In this document: positions 48,195 through 56,112 of the stretch, one piece after another
How the letters are laid out: each line of letters begins with the position of its first letter
How positions within the stretch are numbered: position 1 is the stretch's first letter
Assembly (NCBI RefSeq): GCF_039525035.1
Contig: NZ_BAAAHE010000021.1
Coordinates: 56,930-120,929 of the forward strand
Length of the DNA: 64,000 bases
Source of the DNA: Sporichthya brevicatena
GTDB lineage: Bacteria; Actinomycetota; Actinomycetes; Sporichthyales; Sporichthyaceae
Direction of reading: 5' to 3'
Notes under the pieces: model-generated
Database searches by the model: none
What the model saw: the letters and a program-made list of their open reading frames with translations, nothing else
Told to the model about the DNA's origin: nothing
Position numbers and translations under genes: made by a program

Positions 48195-49496
48195 ATGAGT
48201 TCCGAGCCCACGAACGACGAGAGCACCGAACTGACCCCGGAGGTCAGTCGCCGGCGGGCGCTCGGGATCGCCGGGCTCGGGGCCGCCGCGATCGGTGGAC
48301 TGGCGTACGTCGGCCGGGAGGCCGTCGCGAGCGCGGACTCGGAGAAGGCGTCCGCGCTCGCCGCCGGTGGGCTCGCCCCCCGCGGCCTCCCGATCGCGTT
48401 CCACGGTCCGCACCAGGCCGGGATCGCCACCCCGGTGCAGGACCGCCTGCACTTCACGACCTTCGACGTGAAGACCGAGAACCGGGGCGAGCTGATCTCG
48501 CTGCTGCAGGCGTGGACGCGCGCCGCGGAGCGGATGTGCAGCGGTCTCGACGCGGTCGAGGGCGGCGCCTTCCCGCGCATCCCCGAGTACCCGCCCGGTG
48601 ACACCGGCGAGGCGGTGGGGCTGCCGGCGTCCCGGCTCACGCTGACGATCGGCTTCGGCCCGACGCTGTTCCGCAAGGGCGGCAAGGACCGCTTCGGCCT
48701 GACGGGGCGTAAGCCCGAAGCGCTGGAGGACCTGCCGAAGTTCCGCGGCGACACCCTCGACCCGCTCCGCAGCGGCGGCGACATCGCCGTCCAGGCGTGC
48801 TCCGACGACCCGCAGGTGGCGGTCCACGCGATCCGCAACCTCGCCCGCATCGGTTTCGGCACCGTGTCGGTGCGCTGGTCCCAGCTCGGCTTCGGCAAGA
48901 CGTCCTCCACGACGCCGGAGGAGCAGACCCCACGCAACCTGTTCGGGTTCAAGGACGGCACGAACAACCCCGCGGTCGACGACACCGCGACGCTCGACCA
49001 ACACATCTGGGTCGGAGCCGAGGACGAACCCGAGTGGCTCCGCGGCGGGTCGTACCTGGTCGCCCGGCGCATCCGGATGCTCATCGAGATCTGGGACCGC
49101 ACCTCGCTGGTCGAGCAGGAAAGGATCATCGGCCGCGACAAGGCCGAAGGGGCCCCGGCCGGTCTCCGGTTCGAGCGCGACCCCGTCGACCCGGCCAAAC
49201 AACCGCCGGACTCGCACGTTCTGCTCGCGATGCCGGAGACCAACGACGGCGCGACGATCCTGCGCCGCGGTTACTCGTTCGTCGACGGCTCGGACGGCCT
49301 CGGCCGCCTCGACGCCGGTCTGTTCTTTCTCGCCTACCAGCGCGACCCGCGGACCGGCTTCATCCCCGTCCAGCAGAAGCTCGCGCGCGCCGACGTCCTC
49401 AACGAGTACATCCGGCACACCGGCTCCGGCGTCTACGCCTGTCCGCCCGGCGTGACCGGGCCCGACCGCTGGTGGGGCGACACGCTGTTCGCCTGA
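48195..49496 (+). CDS. efeB: Tat-exported dye-decolorizing (DyP) heme peroxidase, EfeB type
   Basis: A 433-residue protein with a twin-arginine signal (SRRRALGIAGLGAAAIGGLAYVG). The DyP fold follows with the GxxDG motif in GFKDGTNNP, the helix NLARIGFGTVSVRWSQLGFGK and end segments LFFLAYQRDPRTGFIPVQQKLARADVLNEYI. EfeB oxidises ferrous iron or releases iron from heme in the EfeUOB uptake route. GGAGG eight bases before the ATG at 48195 favours that start over the GTG at 48186. The membrane permease EfeU is not encoded beside it. Confidence 0.9.
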   Translation: MSSEPTNDESTELTPEVSRRRALGIAGLGAAAIGGLAYVGREAVASADSEKASALAAGGLAPRGLPIAFHGPHQAGIATPVQDRLHFTTFDVKTENRGELISLLQAWTRAAERMCSGLDAVEGGAFPRIPEYPPGDTGEAVGLPASRLTLTIGFGPTLFRKGGKDRFGLTGRKPEALEDLPKFRGDTLDPLRSGGDIAVQACSDDPQVAVHAIRNLARIGFGTVSVRWSQLGFGKTSSTTPEEQTPRNLFGFKDGTNNPAVDDTATLDQHIWVGAEDEPEWLRGGSYLVARRIRMLIEIWDRTSLVEQERIIGRDKAEGAPAGLRFERDPVDPAKQPPDSHVLLAMPETNDGATILRRGYSFVDGSDGLGRLDAGLFFLAYQRDPRTGFIPVQQKLARADVLNEYIRHTGSGVYACPPGVTGPDRWWGDTLFA

Positions 49497-49598
49497 TACC
49501 TGAGCGTTTCCCAAGAACCCGGGCCGCTTGGGGCATTCGGGACATCTCGCACCGCCCCCTTCCCTAGGCTCCGCGACAAGCGAACTGGGGAGGGCGCT

Positions 49599-50612
49599 TT
49601 GGACGAGTTCGTCGCGATCCCGGCACAGGGGGCGACCGGGGGAATTCGGGTACGGGGCGCACGGCGCACGTTCGGTGCGCTGGCGGCCGTGGACTCCATC
49701 GATCTCGACGCGCGGCCCGGGGCGGTCACCGCACTGGTGGGCCCGTCGGGGTCCGGCAAGACGACGATGTTGATGATGCTGGCGACGTTGGTCGCCCCGG
49801 ACGGCGGCGAGATCCGCGTGGCCGGCTTCGACCCGGCACGGAGTCCGGGTCAGGTCCGCGCGCGCGTGGGCTGGATGCCGGATTCCTTCGGCACCTACGG
49901 CAATCTGACGGCCCGTGAGGTTCTTGAGGTGGTCGGCGCGGCCCACCGCTTCCCCCGGCCGGAACGGTCGACGCGAGCCGCGGAACTGCTCCGCCGCGTC
50001 GGCCTCGGCAACGTCGCCGAGCGGCCGGTCCAGGCGCTGAACCGCGGCGAACAGCAACGCCTCGGCCTGGCTCGCGCGATGGTGCACCGCCCGCGCGTCC
50101 TCCTGCTGGACGAGCCCACCGCGGGTCTGGACCTGGTCAGCCGCGGCGAACTCACGCGCCTGCTCCGGGAGCTCGCCGGCGAGGGGCACACGATCCTGCT
50201 GACCGCCCGTACGCCGGCCGAGGTGGCCGGCATCGCCGACCACGTCGTCCTGGTCGCGGCCGGCCGTACGGTCTCCCGGCCCGACGCGGCACCGGGGGGA
50301 CGCGCGCGGCCGGCGACGGAATCCCGGCCGTGGCGCATCCGCGCCCTGGACGACGACGTTCTGCTGACCGCCCTGCGCGCCTACGGCTTCCACCACGCCG
50401 CGTCGGCGACCATCGGGGTGCATGTGCTGCTGCGCGGGGACCAGGAAGCGGCCGATCTGCTCACCGCCCTCGTACGCGACGGAGTGCGCGTCGTCACACT
50501 CCAACCCGCCGAGATGACGGCGGGTGACGTCCGTCCTGGGGTCATTGCCGGATTTGGTGCTCATGACGGACCAGTTGCCGTGACGCAGCATCACGGGAAC
50601 TCCACCGCGTGA
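49599..50612 (+). CDS. ABC transporter ATP-binding protein without an adjacent permease
   Basis: A 337-residue ATPase with Walker A GPSGSGKTT, signature-like LNRGEQQRLG (degenerate from LSGGQ), Walker B VLLLDEPTAGLDL and a changed switch region LLTARTPAEVAG in place of the usual switch His. About 110 extra residues follow, as in exporter ATPases of the CcmA/DrrA type. The TTG start follows GGGGAGGG at a good distance. No permease is next to it; the neighbour is the FHA-HTH gene. The altered switch and lone position leave its partner unknown. Confidence 0.82.
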   Translation: MDEFVAIPAQGATGGIRVRGARRTFGALAAVDSIDLDARPGAVTALVGPSGSGKTTMLMMLATLVAPDGGEIRVAGFDPARSPGQVRARVGWMPDSFGTYGNLTAREVLEVVGAAHRFPRPERSTRAAELLRRVGLGNVAERPVQALNRGEQQRLGLARAMVHRPRVLLLDEPTAGLDLVSRGELTRLLRELAGEGHTILLTARTPAEVAGIADHVVLVAAGRTVSRPDAAPGGRARPATESRPWRIRALDDDVLLTALRAYGFHHAASATIGVHVLLRGDQEAADLLTALVRDGVRVVTLQPAEMTAGDVRPGVIAGFGAHDGPVAVTQHHGNSTA

Positions 50613-50741
50613 CGCCCGTGCCGGATACGTCCGATCCCGGGTAACCCGTTCGGCAGCATTCGCTGCGCGCGACTCCGCTAGTAGCTTTTCCCCCCTGCGG
50701 ATAACGCCGCTCGGGGGTTTGAAGCCTCCGCGGGATGGGGA

Positions 50742-51347
50742 GTGGACGTGGTCGCGCATTTGGTTGTCTCACGGCCGGGGGGCCCTGAGTTCGTTGTGCT
50801 GTCGGCGTCCGGCATGAGCATGGGCCGGGCACCCGACAACGACGTGATCATCGCGGACGAGAGCGTCTCGCGCCTGCACGCGATCCTGGAGGCCCGCTCC
50901 GGCGGGTGGTCGATCCGGGACCTCGGCTCGCGCAACGGCACCTTCGTCAACGGGGAGCGGATCCTGGGCGAACGCGCGTTGCGCGATCGCGACGAGATCC
51001 GCGTCGGTGGGGCGCGGCTGGCGTTCCGGCCGGACCCGGAGGCCGAGCGGTACGCCGAGACGCTCGCCGCCGACCCGCCGCCGGAGCTGACGCGCCGCGA
51101 ACGCGACGTGCTGCTCGCGCTCTTCCAGCCGGCCGGCACGGCCGACGTCTTCATGGAGCCGGCGTCGACCCGGCGCATCGCCGAGGTGCTCTTCGTCAGC
51201 GAGGCGGCGGTGAAGCAGCACCTGCTCAAGCTGTACGAGAAGTTCGGCATCCGCGCCGGCGGCGACCGCCGGCGCGTGCAGCTCGCCAACGAGGCATTGC
51301 GCCGCGGCGCGGTGTCCTTCAGTGAGGTGCGCGACATTATGCGCTGA
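50742..51347 (+). CDS. FHA domain protein with C-terminal winged-helix/LuxR-like DNA-binding part
   Basis: A 201-residue protein. Residues 5-90 are an FHA phosphothreonine-reading domain with the core GRAPDNDVIIADESVSRLHAIL and RDLGSRNGTFVNG. Residues 110-200 form a helix-turn-helix-like region (LTRRERDVLLALF, STRRIAEVLFVSEAAVKQHLLKLYEKFGIR) as in OmpR/LuxR-type regulators but without a receiver domain. It likely binds DNA under control of Ser/Thr kinase signalling. The kinase gene lies 1.3 kb away. GTG at 50742 is the first of two near starts. Confidence 0.85.
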   Translation: MDVVAHLVVSRPGGPEFVVLSASGMSMGRAPDNDVIIADESVSRLHAILEARSGGWSIRDLGSRNGTFVNGERILGERALRDRDEIRVGGARLAFRPDPEAERYAETLAADPPPELTRRERDVLLALFQPAGTADVFMEPASTRRIAEVLFVSEAAVKQHLLKLYEKFGIRAGGDRRRVQLANEALRRGAVSFSEVRDIMR

Positions 51348-51650
51348 CACCTTTTCCGGCGGAGCCATTTCCCGGTAATGCATAACCGCCGGAAAAGCAC
51401 TGATCGGCCGTTCGAGCGTTACCGGCCGGTACGTCGAACACCGCGAAACACCAGGTCAGGGGCCCTTCGGGGCCCCTTTTCCGTTTTGCTGCAGGTCATT
51501 TCCACCCCCCTGACCATGCGGTCAGATCGGCCTTACCCGACGGTGCGGAACCGCTGTCGCTCGCGGCCATTACCGCTGCGGGTCCCGCAGCGAAGGATTC
51601 GACTGCCGAGGAAATGTGCTCGGCACTGTTCGAGGGGGGTCGAACGTTTG
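51348..51650. other. Intergenic region with a terminator and a long leader
   Basis: This gap of about 300 bases holds the terminator of the FHA gene (51458-51480) and about 170 bases of leader for the secreted CAP gene. The leader contains CTGACC-ATG-CGGTCAG and GCGGG-TCC-CGC type small hairpins. I see no open frame with a convincing start and no recognised riboswitch. Confidence 0.5.
51458..51480 (+). terminator. Rho-independent terminator after the FHA-HTH gene
   Basis: AGGGGCCC (51458-51465) pairs with GGGCCCCT (51470-51477) over a TTCG tetraloop and is followed by TTTTCCGTTTT. It is the best classical terminator in the window. Confidence 0.88.
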
Positions 51651-52583
51651 ATGAATCGACGCAGAACCGCGCCGGGACGGGTCCTGGTCGTCGCGTTCCT
51701 CGCCGCCACCGGCCTGGTTGCCTACGCCGCACCCGGTCTCGCCGCCGAGGCCGGGCCCACGCCACCGCTGACCGCCGTCGCGGCCACACCGGCGGAACCG
51801 GCTCAGCCGGCCGCGCGGACCGGGGACGACCCGGACGACGAGCCGTCGGGGGGCGGCTGGCGCGGGACCCGTGAGGACGAGGACAGCGACGGCGACTCCC
51901 GTGAGGAGGAGTACGACTCCGCCGGGTCGTCCGACGCCGACGAGCGGTACGTCGTCGACGGGGAGAAGAAGTCGAGCAAGGCCAAGAGCACGAGGATCAC
52001 GACCAAGAAGAAGAAGGACAGCAAGAAGTCCGCCAAGGCCAAGCAGGCGGCGAAGAAGAAGGCCGCCAAGAAGGCCGCCGCCAAGAAGGCGAAGCAGAAG
52101 GCCGCCGCCAAGAAGAAGCGCGAGCAGGCGCTCAAGGCCGCGCGGGCCGCGCAGCAGCGCGAGCAGCAGCGCCGGGCTCGGGCCGACGACGGCGACTCGG
52201 GCGGGTCGATCGACTCGATGCGGCAGGCGATCCTCGACCTGACCAACCGCGCGCGGGCCTCCGCCGGTTGCGGGCGGCTGCGGTACAGCACGCAGCTCGA
52301 GCGGTCCGCCCAGGCCCACGCCAACGACATGGCCAAGCACAACTACATGTCGCACACCTCGCGCAGCGGGAAGAACTCCGACCAGCGCATCCGGGCGACG
52401 GGCTTCAACGGCGACAAGACCGGGGAGAACCTCGCGAACGGGTTCTCCTCCCCCGAGTCCGTCTTCAAGGCGTGGATGAACTCACCCAGCCACCGACGGA
52501 ACATCCTCGACTGCAAGTTCAAGATCCTGGGCGTGGGCTACGTCGGCTCCGGCGGCTACTGGGTCCAGCACTTCGGGGGCTGA
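51651..52583 (+). CDS. Secreted CAP/SCP-domain protein with a Lys/Ala-rich linker
   Basis: A 310-residue exported protein. The signal peptide (RRRTAPGRVLVVAFLAATGLVAYAAPGLA) is followed by an acidic Ser/Asp segment (to about 105), a very basic Lys/Ala linker of about 75 residues (KKKAAKKAAAKKAKQK), then a CAP domain at 185-310 (ILDLTNRARASAGCGRL, AQAHANDMAKHNYMSHTSRSG, GENLANGFSSPESVF, WMNSPSHRRNILDCKFKILGVGYV). CAP proteins of bacteria bind or act on wall material; the role is not known. The Lys/Ala linker may bind anionic teichoic acid or peptidoglycan. GAGGGGGGTCG lies before the ATG. Confidence 0.85.
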   Translation: MNRRRTAPGRVLVVAFLAATGLVAYAAPGLAAEAGPTPPLTAVAATPAEPAQPAARTGDDPDDEPSGGGWRGTREDEDSDGDSREEEYDSAGSSDADERYVVDGEKKSSKAKSTRITTKKKKDSKKSAKAKQAAKKKAAKKAAAKKAKQKAAAKKKREQALKAARAAQQREQQRRARADDGDSGGSIDSMRQAILDLTNRARASAGCGRLRYSTQLERSAQAHANDMAKHNYMSHTSRSGKNSDQRIRATGFNGDKTGENLANGFSSPESVFKAWMNSPSHRRNILDCKFKILGVGYVGSGGYWVQHFGG

Positions 52584-52622
52584 CCCCACCACGGATCACC
52601 ACTCTGGATCACCACTCTGTTG

Positions 52623-52664
52623 CGTCCGGCCAACGGGGGCCTAGGGCCCACCGTTGGCCGGACG
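52623..52664. terminator. Bidirectional terminator between convergent genes
   Basis: CGTCCGGCCAACGG (52623-52636) is complementary to CCGTTGGCCGGACG (52651-52664) over 14 bases, with an internal GGGCC-TA-GGGCCC. It lies between the stops of the CAP gene and the kinase gene, which converge. Confidence 0.88.
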
Positions 52665-52670
52665 TAGCGG

Positions 52671-53789
52671 TCAGGACGAGAAGGAGCGACGGTCGCGGGC
52701 GGCCGGGAGGCGGACACCGCGCCAGCGGGCCGCGAGTTCGGACAGGTCGGCGGTCTCGGCGTTCGGGTCGGGTGTCACTGCTCGGCGGGCGCCGGTCCTC
52801 CCCTCCAGGCCGGCGCCCGCCGAGAGAGCGCGTACCGCAGCGGGCCGCGGTACGACGACCAGGTCCGCGGCGCTGCGGCGCGCCGCGGAGAGAACATCGG
52901 TGAGACCGATCGCGAACGACAACGCACCGCCGGGGCGGTGGGCCGGGTCCTTCGCCAGCGCCGCGTCGAGCAGACGCACGAGGCCGTCCGGCGACGACGG
53001 GGCCACGGGCGGGAGATCCCGCGCGATTCGCAGGTAGAGACCCGCCAGGGTCTCGTCCGGCGCGGCGACGAACGGCGGGACGCCCGCGACCAGGAAGAAG
53101 ATCGTGGCCGCCAGTGAGTACACGTCAGAAAGCGCTGTCGCCGGGGATCCGTCGAGCACCTCGGGCGCGCAGTACGGCACCGACCCGACGACGCGGACCG
53201 GCTCGACCGGTGCATCACCCTCGCCGTCGTCCGTGTTCGACAGCGCGTCCGGAAGCGCGTCCGGCAGCGCATCGGCCAGCGCCGAACCGAAGTCGGCGAG
53301 CAACGGTGCTCCCGTGTCGGAGAGCAGGACGTTCTGCGGTTTGACGTCGCGATGCAGCACTCCGCGGCGGTGGGCGGACTCGAGCGCACCGGCGAGCTGG
53401 ATGCCCATCCGCGCCGCCTGGTGCCACGGCAGCGGGCCGTAGCGCAGGATGTGATCGTGCAGCGTGCCGCGCAGCGCGTAGTCCAGGACGAGATAGGGAC
53501 GACCGTCGTCCAGCGTCCCGGTCGCGTGCACCGCCAGCACGTGCGGATGCCCGGAAAGCCTTCCCAGCGCGACGGATTCGTGTACGAACCGGCGCGATCC
53601 CGCGGCCCGCTCGGCGGCGCTCGGACCCACGTCGACGGTGGAGACCTTCACCGCGACGTCGCGGTCCAGCGCCTCCTGACGCGCGCGGTAGACGACCGCG
53701 AACGCGCCGCGCCCGATCACGGTGAAGTCGCGCAGTCCAGGGATGCCCGGAACCTCAGGAAGGTTCGGCACCGCGCCGTCCAACGCCAC
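52671..53789 (-). CDS. Soluble eukaryotic-type Ser/Thr protein kinase
   Basis: A 372-residue kinase. FTVIGRGAFAVVYRARQEALDRDVAVKVS holds the Gly loop and ATP Lys, VLHRDVKPQNVLL is the catalytic loop, ADFGSA the Mg Asp, and PYCAPEVLDGSPATALSDVYSLA the P+1 region. After about residue 285 there is a low-complexity tail of about 85 residues. An acidic insert with DALPDALPDAL repeats lies in the activation segment. There is no membrane helix or PASTA domain, so it is cytosolic. The FHA-HTH protein 1.3 kb away is a plausible phospho-reader. Confidence 0.9.
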   Translation of the reverse strand: MALDGAVPNLPEVPGIPGLRDFTVIGRGAFAVVYRARQEALDRDVAVKVSTVDVGPSAAERAAGSRRFVHESVALGRLSGHPHVLAVHATGTLDDGRPYLVLDYALRGTLHDHILRYGPLPWHQAARMGIQLAGALESAHRRGVLHRDVKPQNVLLSDTGAPLLADFGSALADALPDALPDALSNTDDGEGDAPVEPVRVVGSVPYCAPEVLDGSPATALSDVYSLAATIFFLVAGVPPFVAAPDETLAGLYLRIARDLPPVAPSSPDGLVRLLDAALAKDPAHRPGGALSFAIGLTDVLSAARRSAADLVVVPRPAAVRALSAGAGLEGRTGARRAVTPDPNAETADLSELAARWRGVRLPAARDRRSFSS

Positions 53790-54082
53790 TGTTCCACCTC
53801 GTGATCGGATACGTCCGACTTGCTCGACGAGGCGGATACTGACACGGTTCGACGCCCCCTACCCTGGTCTGACCGGGTAGCAAACTCGTGTCGTCACGCA
53901 GTTCACCCGAGTGGCCCAATGTGACGTCACAGCGGCACGATTCCCGTCCAGCACCGCGACCGGACCGGTCCGGACATTCCCGGAGATGTCGCCTGGTCGC
54001 AGGGCCGAACGCGACCACGGGCGCCCTCGCCCACACGGCCCAACGGCACCGATCGGCCCAACGCCGGTCAAAGGAGAAAGTG
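53790..54082. other. Intergenic region upstream of the kinase gene
   Basis: This gap of 293 bases separates the kinase start from the end of the TrmH-type gene, both on the minus strand. It should hold the kinase promoter. CTACCC-TGGTC-T-GACC-GGGTAG at 53859-53880 is an imperfect inverted repeat and could be an operator or the terminator of the B12 operon. I see no gene in it. Confidence 0.45.
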
Positions 54083-54889
54083 CTATCGCGTCGCGTAGAA
54101 CGCGACCGCCGCGGCCGCTGCGACGTTGAGGGAGTCGATGCCGCCGGCCATGGGGATCGTCACCTCGACCGCCGCCGCGGCGATCGTCGAGGCCCGCAGA
54201 CCGTCGCCCTCGGAGCCCAGGACGAGGGCCACCGCGGCGGGACGCCGCGCGACGAACTCGTCAAGAGGGACGGCCCGCTCCCCCAGGGTCAGCGCGGCCG
54301 TGACGAACCCGGCGTCGTGGAGCAGGGCGATGTCCTCGGGCCACCGCTCCAGTCGGGTCCACGGCACGGTGAAGCAGGCGCCCATCGAGGTGCGGATCGC
54401 ACGGCGGTACAGCGGATCGGCACAGCTCGGCGTGACCAGCACCGCGTCGACCCCGAAGGCGGCGGCACTGCGCATCGCCGCCCCGACGTTCGTGTGGTCG
54501 GTGATGTCCTCCAGCACGGCGACCCGACGCGCGCCGGCCAGCACCTCGGCGATGGTCGGGAGCGGGCGGCGGTCCATGGCCGCGAGCAGGCCCCGATGGA
54601 CGTGATACCCCGTCAGACGTTCGAGCACATCGGGCCCGGCGACGAAGACCGGTGCGCCGGCCGCGGCGACCCGTGCGGCCAACGCCGCCGCCGGCTCTAC
54701 CCGGTTGGGCGCCAGCAGCAGCGATCGCGGTGTGAACCCGGCGTCGAGGGCCCGCTCGAGCACCGTGGCGCCCTCCGCGATGAAGACGCCCGCGGCGGGC
54801 TCACGTCGGACCCGGTGCCCGACGTCGGTGAGTCGGGCGTAGTCGGCGAGGCGCGGGTCCGTCGGGTCGCCGACCTCGACCGGGATCAC
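54083..54889 (-). CDS. TrmH/SpoU-family RNA 2'-O-methyltransferase
   Basis: A 268-residue SPOUT methyltransferase with motifs EDITDHTNVGAAMRSAAAFGVDAVL, VALVLGSEGDGLR and IPMAGGIDSLNVAAAAAVAFYA, which form the knotted SAM site. It methylates ribose in tRNA or rRNA; the target is not readable. The GTG at 54889 overlaps the stop of the cysG-like gene by four bases, so it is the last coupled gene of the B12 operon, an unexpected place for an RNA enzyme. Confidence 0.9.
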   Translation of the reverse strand: MIPVEVGDPTDPRLADYARLTDVGHRVRREPAAGVFIAEGATVLERALDAGFTPRSLLLAPNRVEPAAALAARVAAAGAPVFVAGPDVLERLTGYHVHRGLLAAMDRRPLPTIAEVLAGARRVAVLEDITDHTNVGAAMRSAAAFGVDAVLVTPSCADPLYRRAIRTSMGACFTVPWTRLERWPEDIALLHDAGFVTAALTLGERAVPLDEFVARRPAAVALVLGSEGDGLRASTIAAAAVEVTIPMAGGIDSLNVAAAAAVAFYATR

Positions 54890-56112
54890 GACGGGGGCAG
54901 GGTGTCGCCCAGCGCGACGACCGCACCGACGACCACGATCGCCGGCGGCCGGATGCCGTGCTCCGCGACAGCGGCAGCGATCCCGCTCAGCGGCGCACGC
55001 ACGGTGCGCTGAGCGCTGGTGGTGCCCTCCTGGATCACCGCGGCCGGGGTGCCGGGGTCGCGGCCGTGCTGCACGAGAGCGGCCGCGATCGCGCCGAGCT
55101 TGTCGATGCCCATGAGGATGACGAGCGTTCCGCGCATGCGCCCGAGGGCGGCCCAGTCGGTCAGGGAGTCCGCGTGGTCGGGGCCGATGTGGCCGGAGAT
55201 CACGGTGAACTCGTGGGCGACCCCGCGGTGCGTGACCGGGATGCCGGCGACCGCGGGCACGGAGATCGAACTGGTGATGCCGGGCACGACGGTGCAGGGG
55301 ATCCCGGCCTCCGCGCAGGCCTGGACCTCCTCGAAGCCACGGCCGAAGACGTAGTTGTCGCCGCCCTTGAGGCGGACGACGAACTTGCCGGCCTTCGCGT
55401 GCTCGACGAGGGCGTCGTTGATCGCCTCCTGCGCCATCTGGCGGCCGTAGGGGATCTTCGAGGCGTCGATCACCTCCACGTGCGGCCCGAGCTCGGCGAG
55501 CAGAGCCGCCGGCGCGAGCCGGTCGGCCACGACGACGTCGGCCTGAGCCAGCAGCTGCCGGCCCCGGACCGTGATCAGGTCCGGATCACCGGGCCCGGCA
55601 CCGACGAGGGCGACCCCGGCCACGCGCTCGCGAACCCCGGTCGTGTCGACGGAACCGTCGCGGAGGGCGTTCAGGACGTTGTCGCGCACCGCTGCGGCGC
55701 GGCGCGGATTGCGGCCGGCCAGCACCGCGAGGGTGAGGCCCTCGTAGCGACCGGAGGCGGCGGTCCACGCGGTGGCGGCGGTCGCGTCGTCCGCCCGGAC
55801 GCAGAAGATGCGCCGCGCCTCCGCGTCGGTCGCGACGGCGGCATTGACGGTCGGATCCGCGGTGAGGGCGAGCGCGTACCAGGCCCCGTCGAGATCTGAC
55901 GGCTCGTAAGGCCGACGCTCCCAGCGCAGGCGGCCGTGGTCGGCGAGGGCGTCGATCGCCGGCGTCGCCTCGGGCGAGACCACGACGACGTCGGCGTGCG
56001 CGTCGAGGAGGGCGGGCACCCGGCGGGCAGCGACCTGGCCGCCGCCGACGACCACGACGCGGCGGCCGGACAGGCGCAGGCCGACCGGATAGGGCAGGGA
56101 CTCGTCGGTCAC
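54886..56112 (-). CDS. Fused siroheme-synthase dehydrogenase domain / uroporphyrinogen-III C-methyltransferase
   Basis: A 408-residue CysG-like fusion. Residues 1-160 have the NAD-binding GRRVVVVGGGQVAARRVPALL of precorrin-2 dehydrogenase/ferrochelatase. Residues 165-408 are SUMT (VALVGAGPGDPDLITVRGRQLL, VVRLKGGDNYVFGRGFEE, VVPGITSSISVPAVAGIPVTHRG). SUMT makes precorrin-2, the entry compound for both siroheme and B12. It overlaps the bluB-cobT stop by four bases and the trmH-like start, so it is in the B12 operon. In many species the SUMT of the B12 set is a single-domain CobA; here one fused protein may serve both paths. Confidence 0.9.
   Translation of the reverse strand: MTDESLPYPVGLRLSGRRVVVVGGGQVAARRVPALLDAHADVVVVSPEATPAIDALADHGRLRWERRPYEPSDLDGAWYALALTADPTVNAAVATDAEARRIFCVRADDATAATAWTAASGRYEGLTLAVLAGRNPRRAAAVRDNVLNALRDGSVDTTGVRERVAGVALVGAGPGDPDLITVRGRQLLAQADVVVADRLAPAALLAELGPHVEVIDASKIPYGRQMAQEAINDALVEHAKAGKFVVRLKGGDNYVFGRGFEEVQACAEAGIPCTVVPGITSSISVPAVAGIPVTHRGVAHEFTVISGHIGPDHADSLTDWAALGRMRGTLVILMGIDKLGAIAAALVQHGRDPGTPAAVIQEGTTSAQRTVRAPLSGIAAAVAEHGIRPPAIVVVGAVVALGDTLPPS

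Noticed and set aside
50613-50741. A c-di-AMP (ydaO-type) riboswitch before the FHA gene or the downstream CAP gene
   Set aside because: Some GC-rich stem-like parts and a TGAAGCC segment recall the motif, but the conserved core elements cannot be put in order.
51493-51650. A riboswitch in the leader of the secreted CAP gene
   Set aside because: Small hairpins are present but no known conserved core was recognised.
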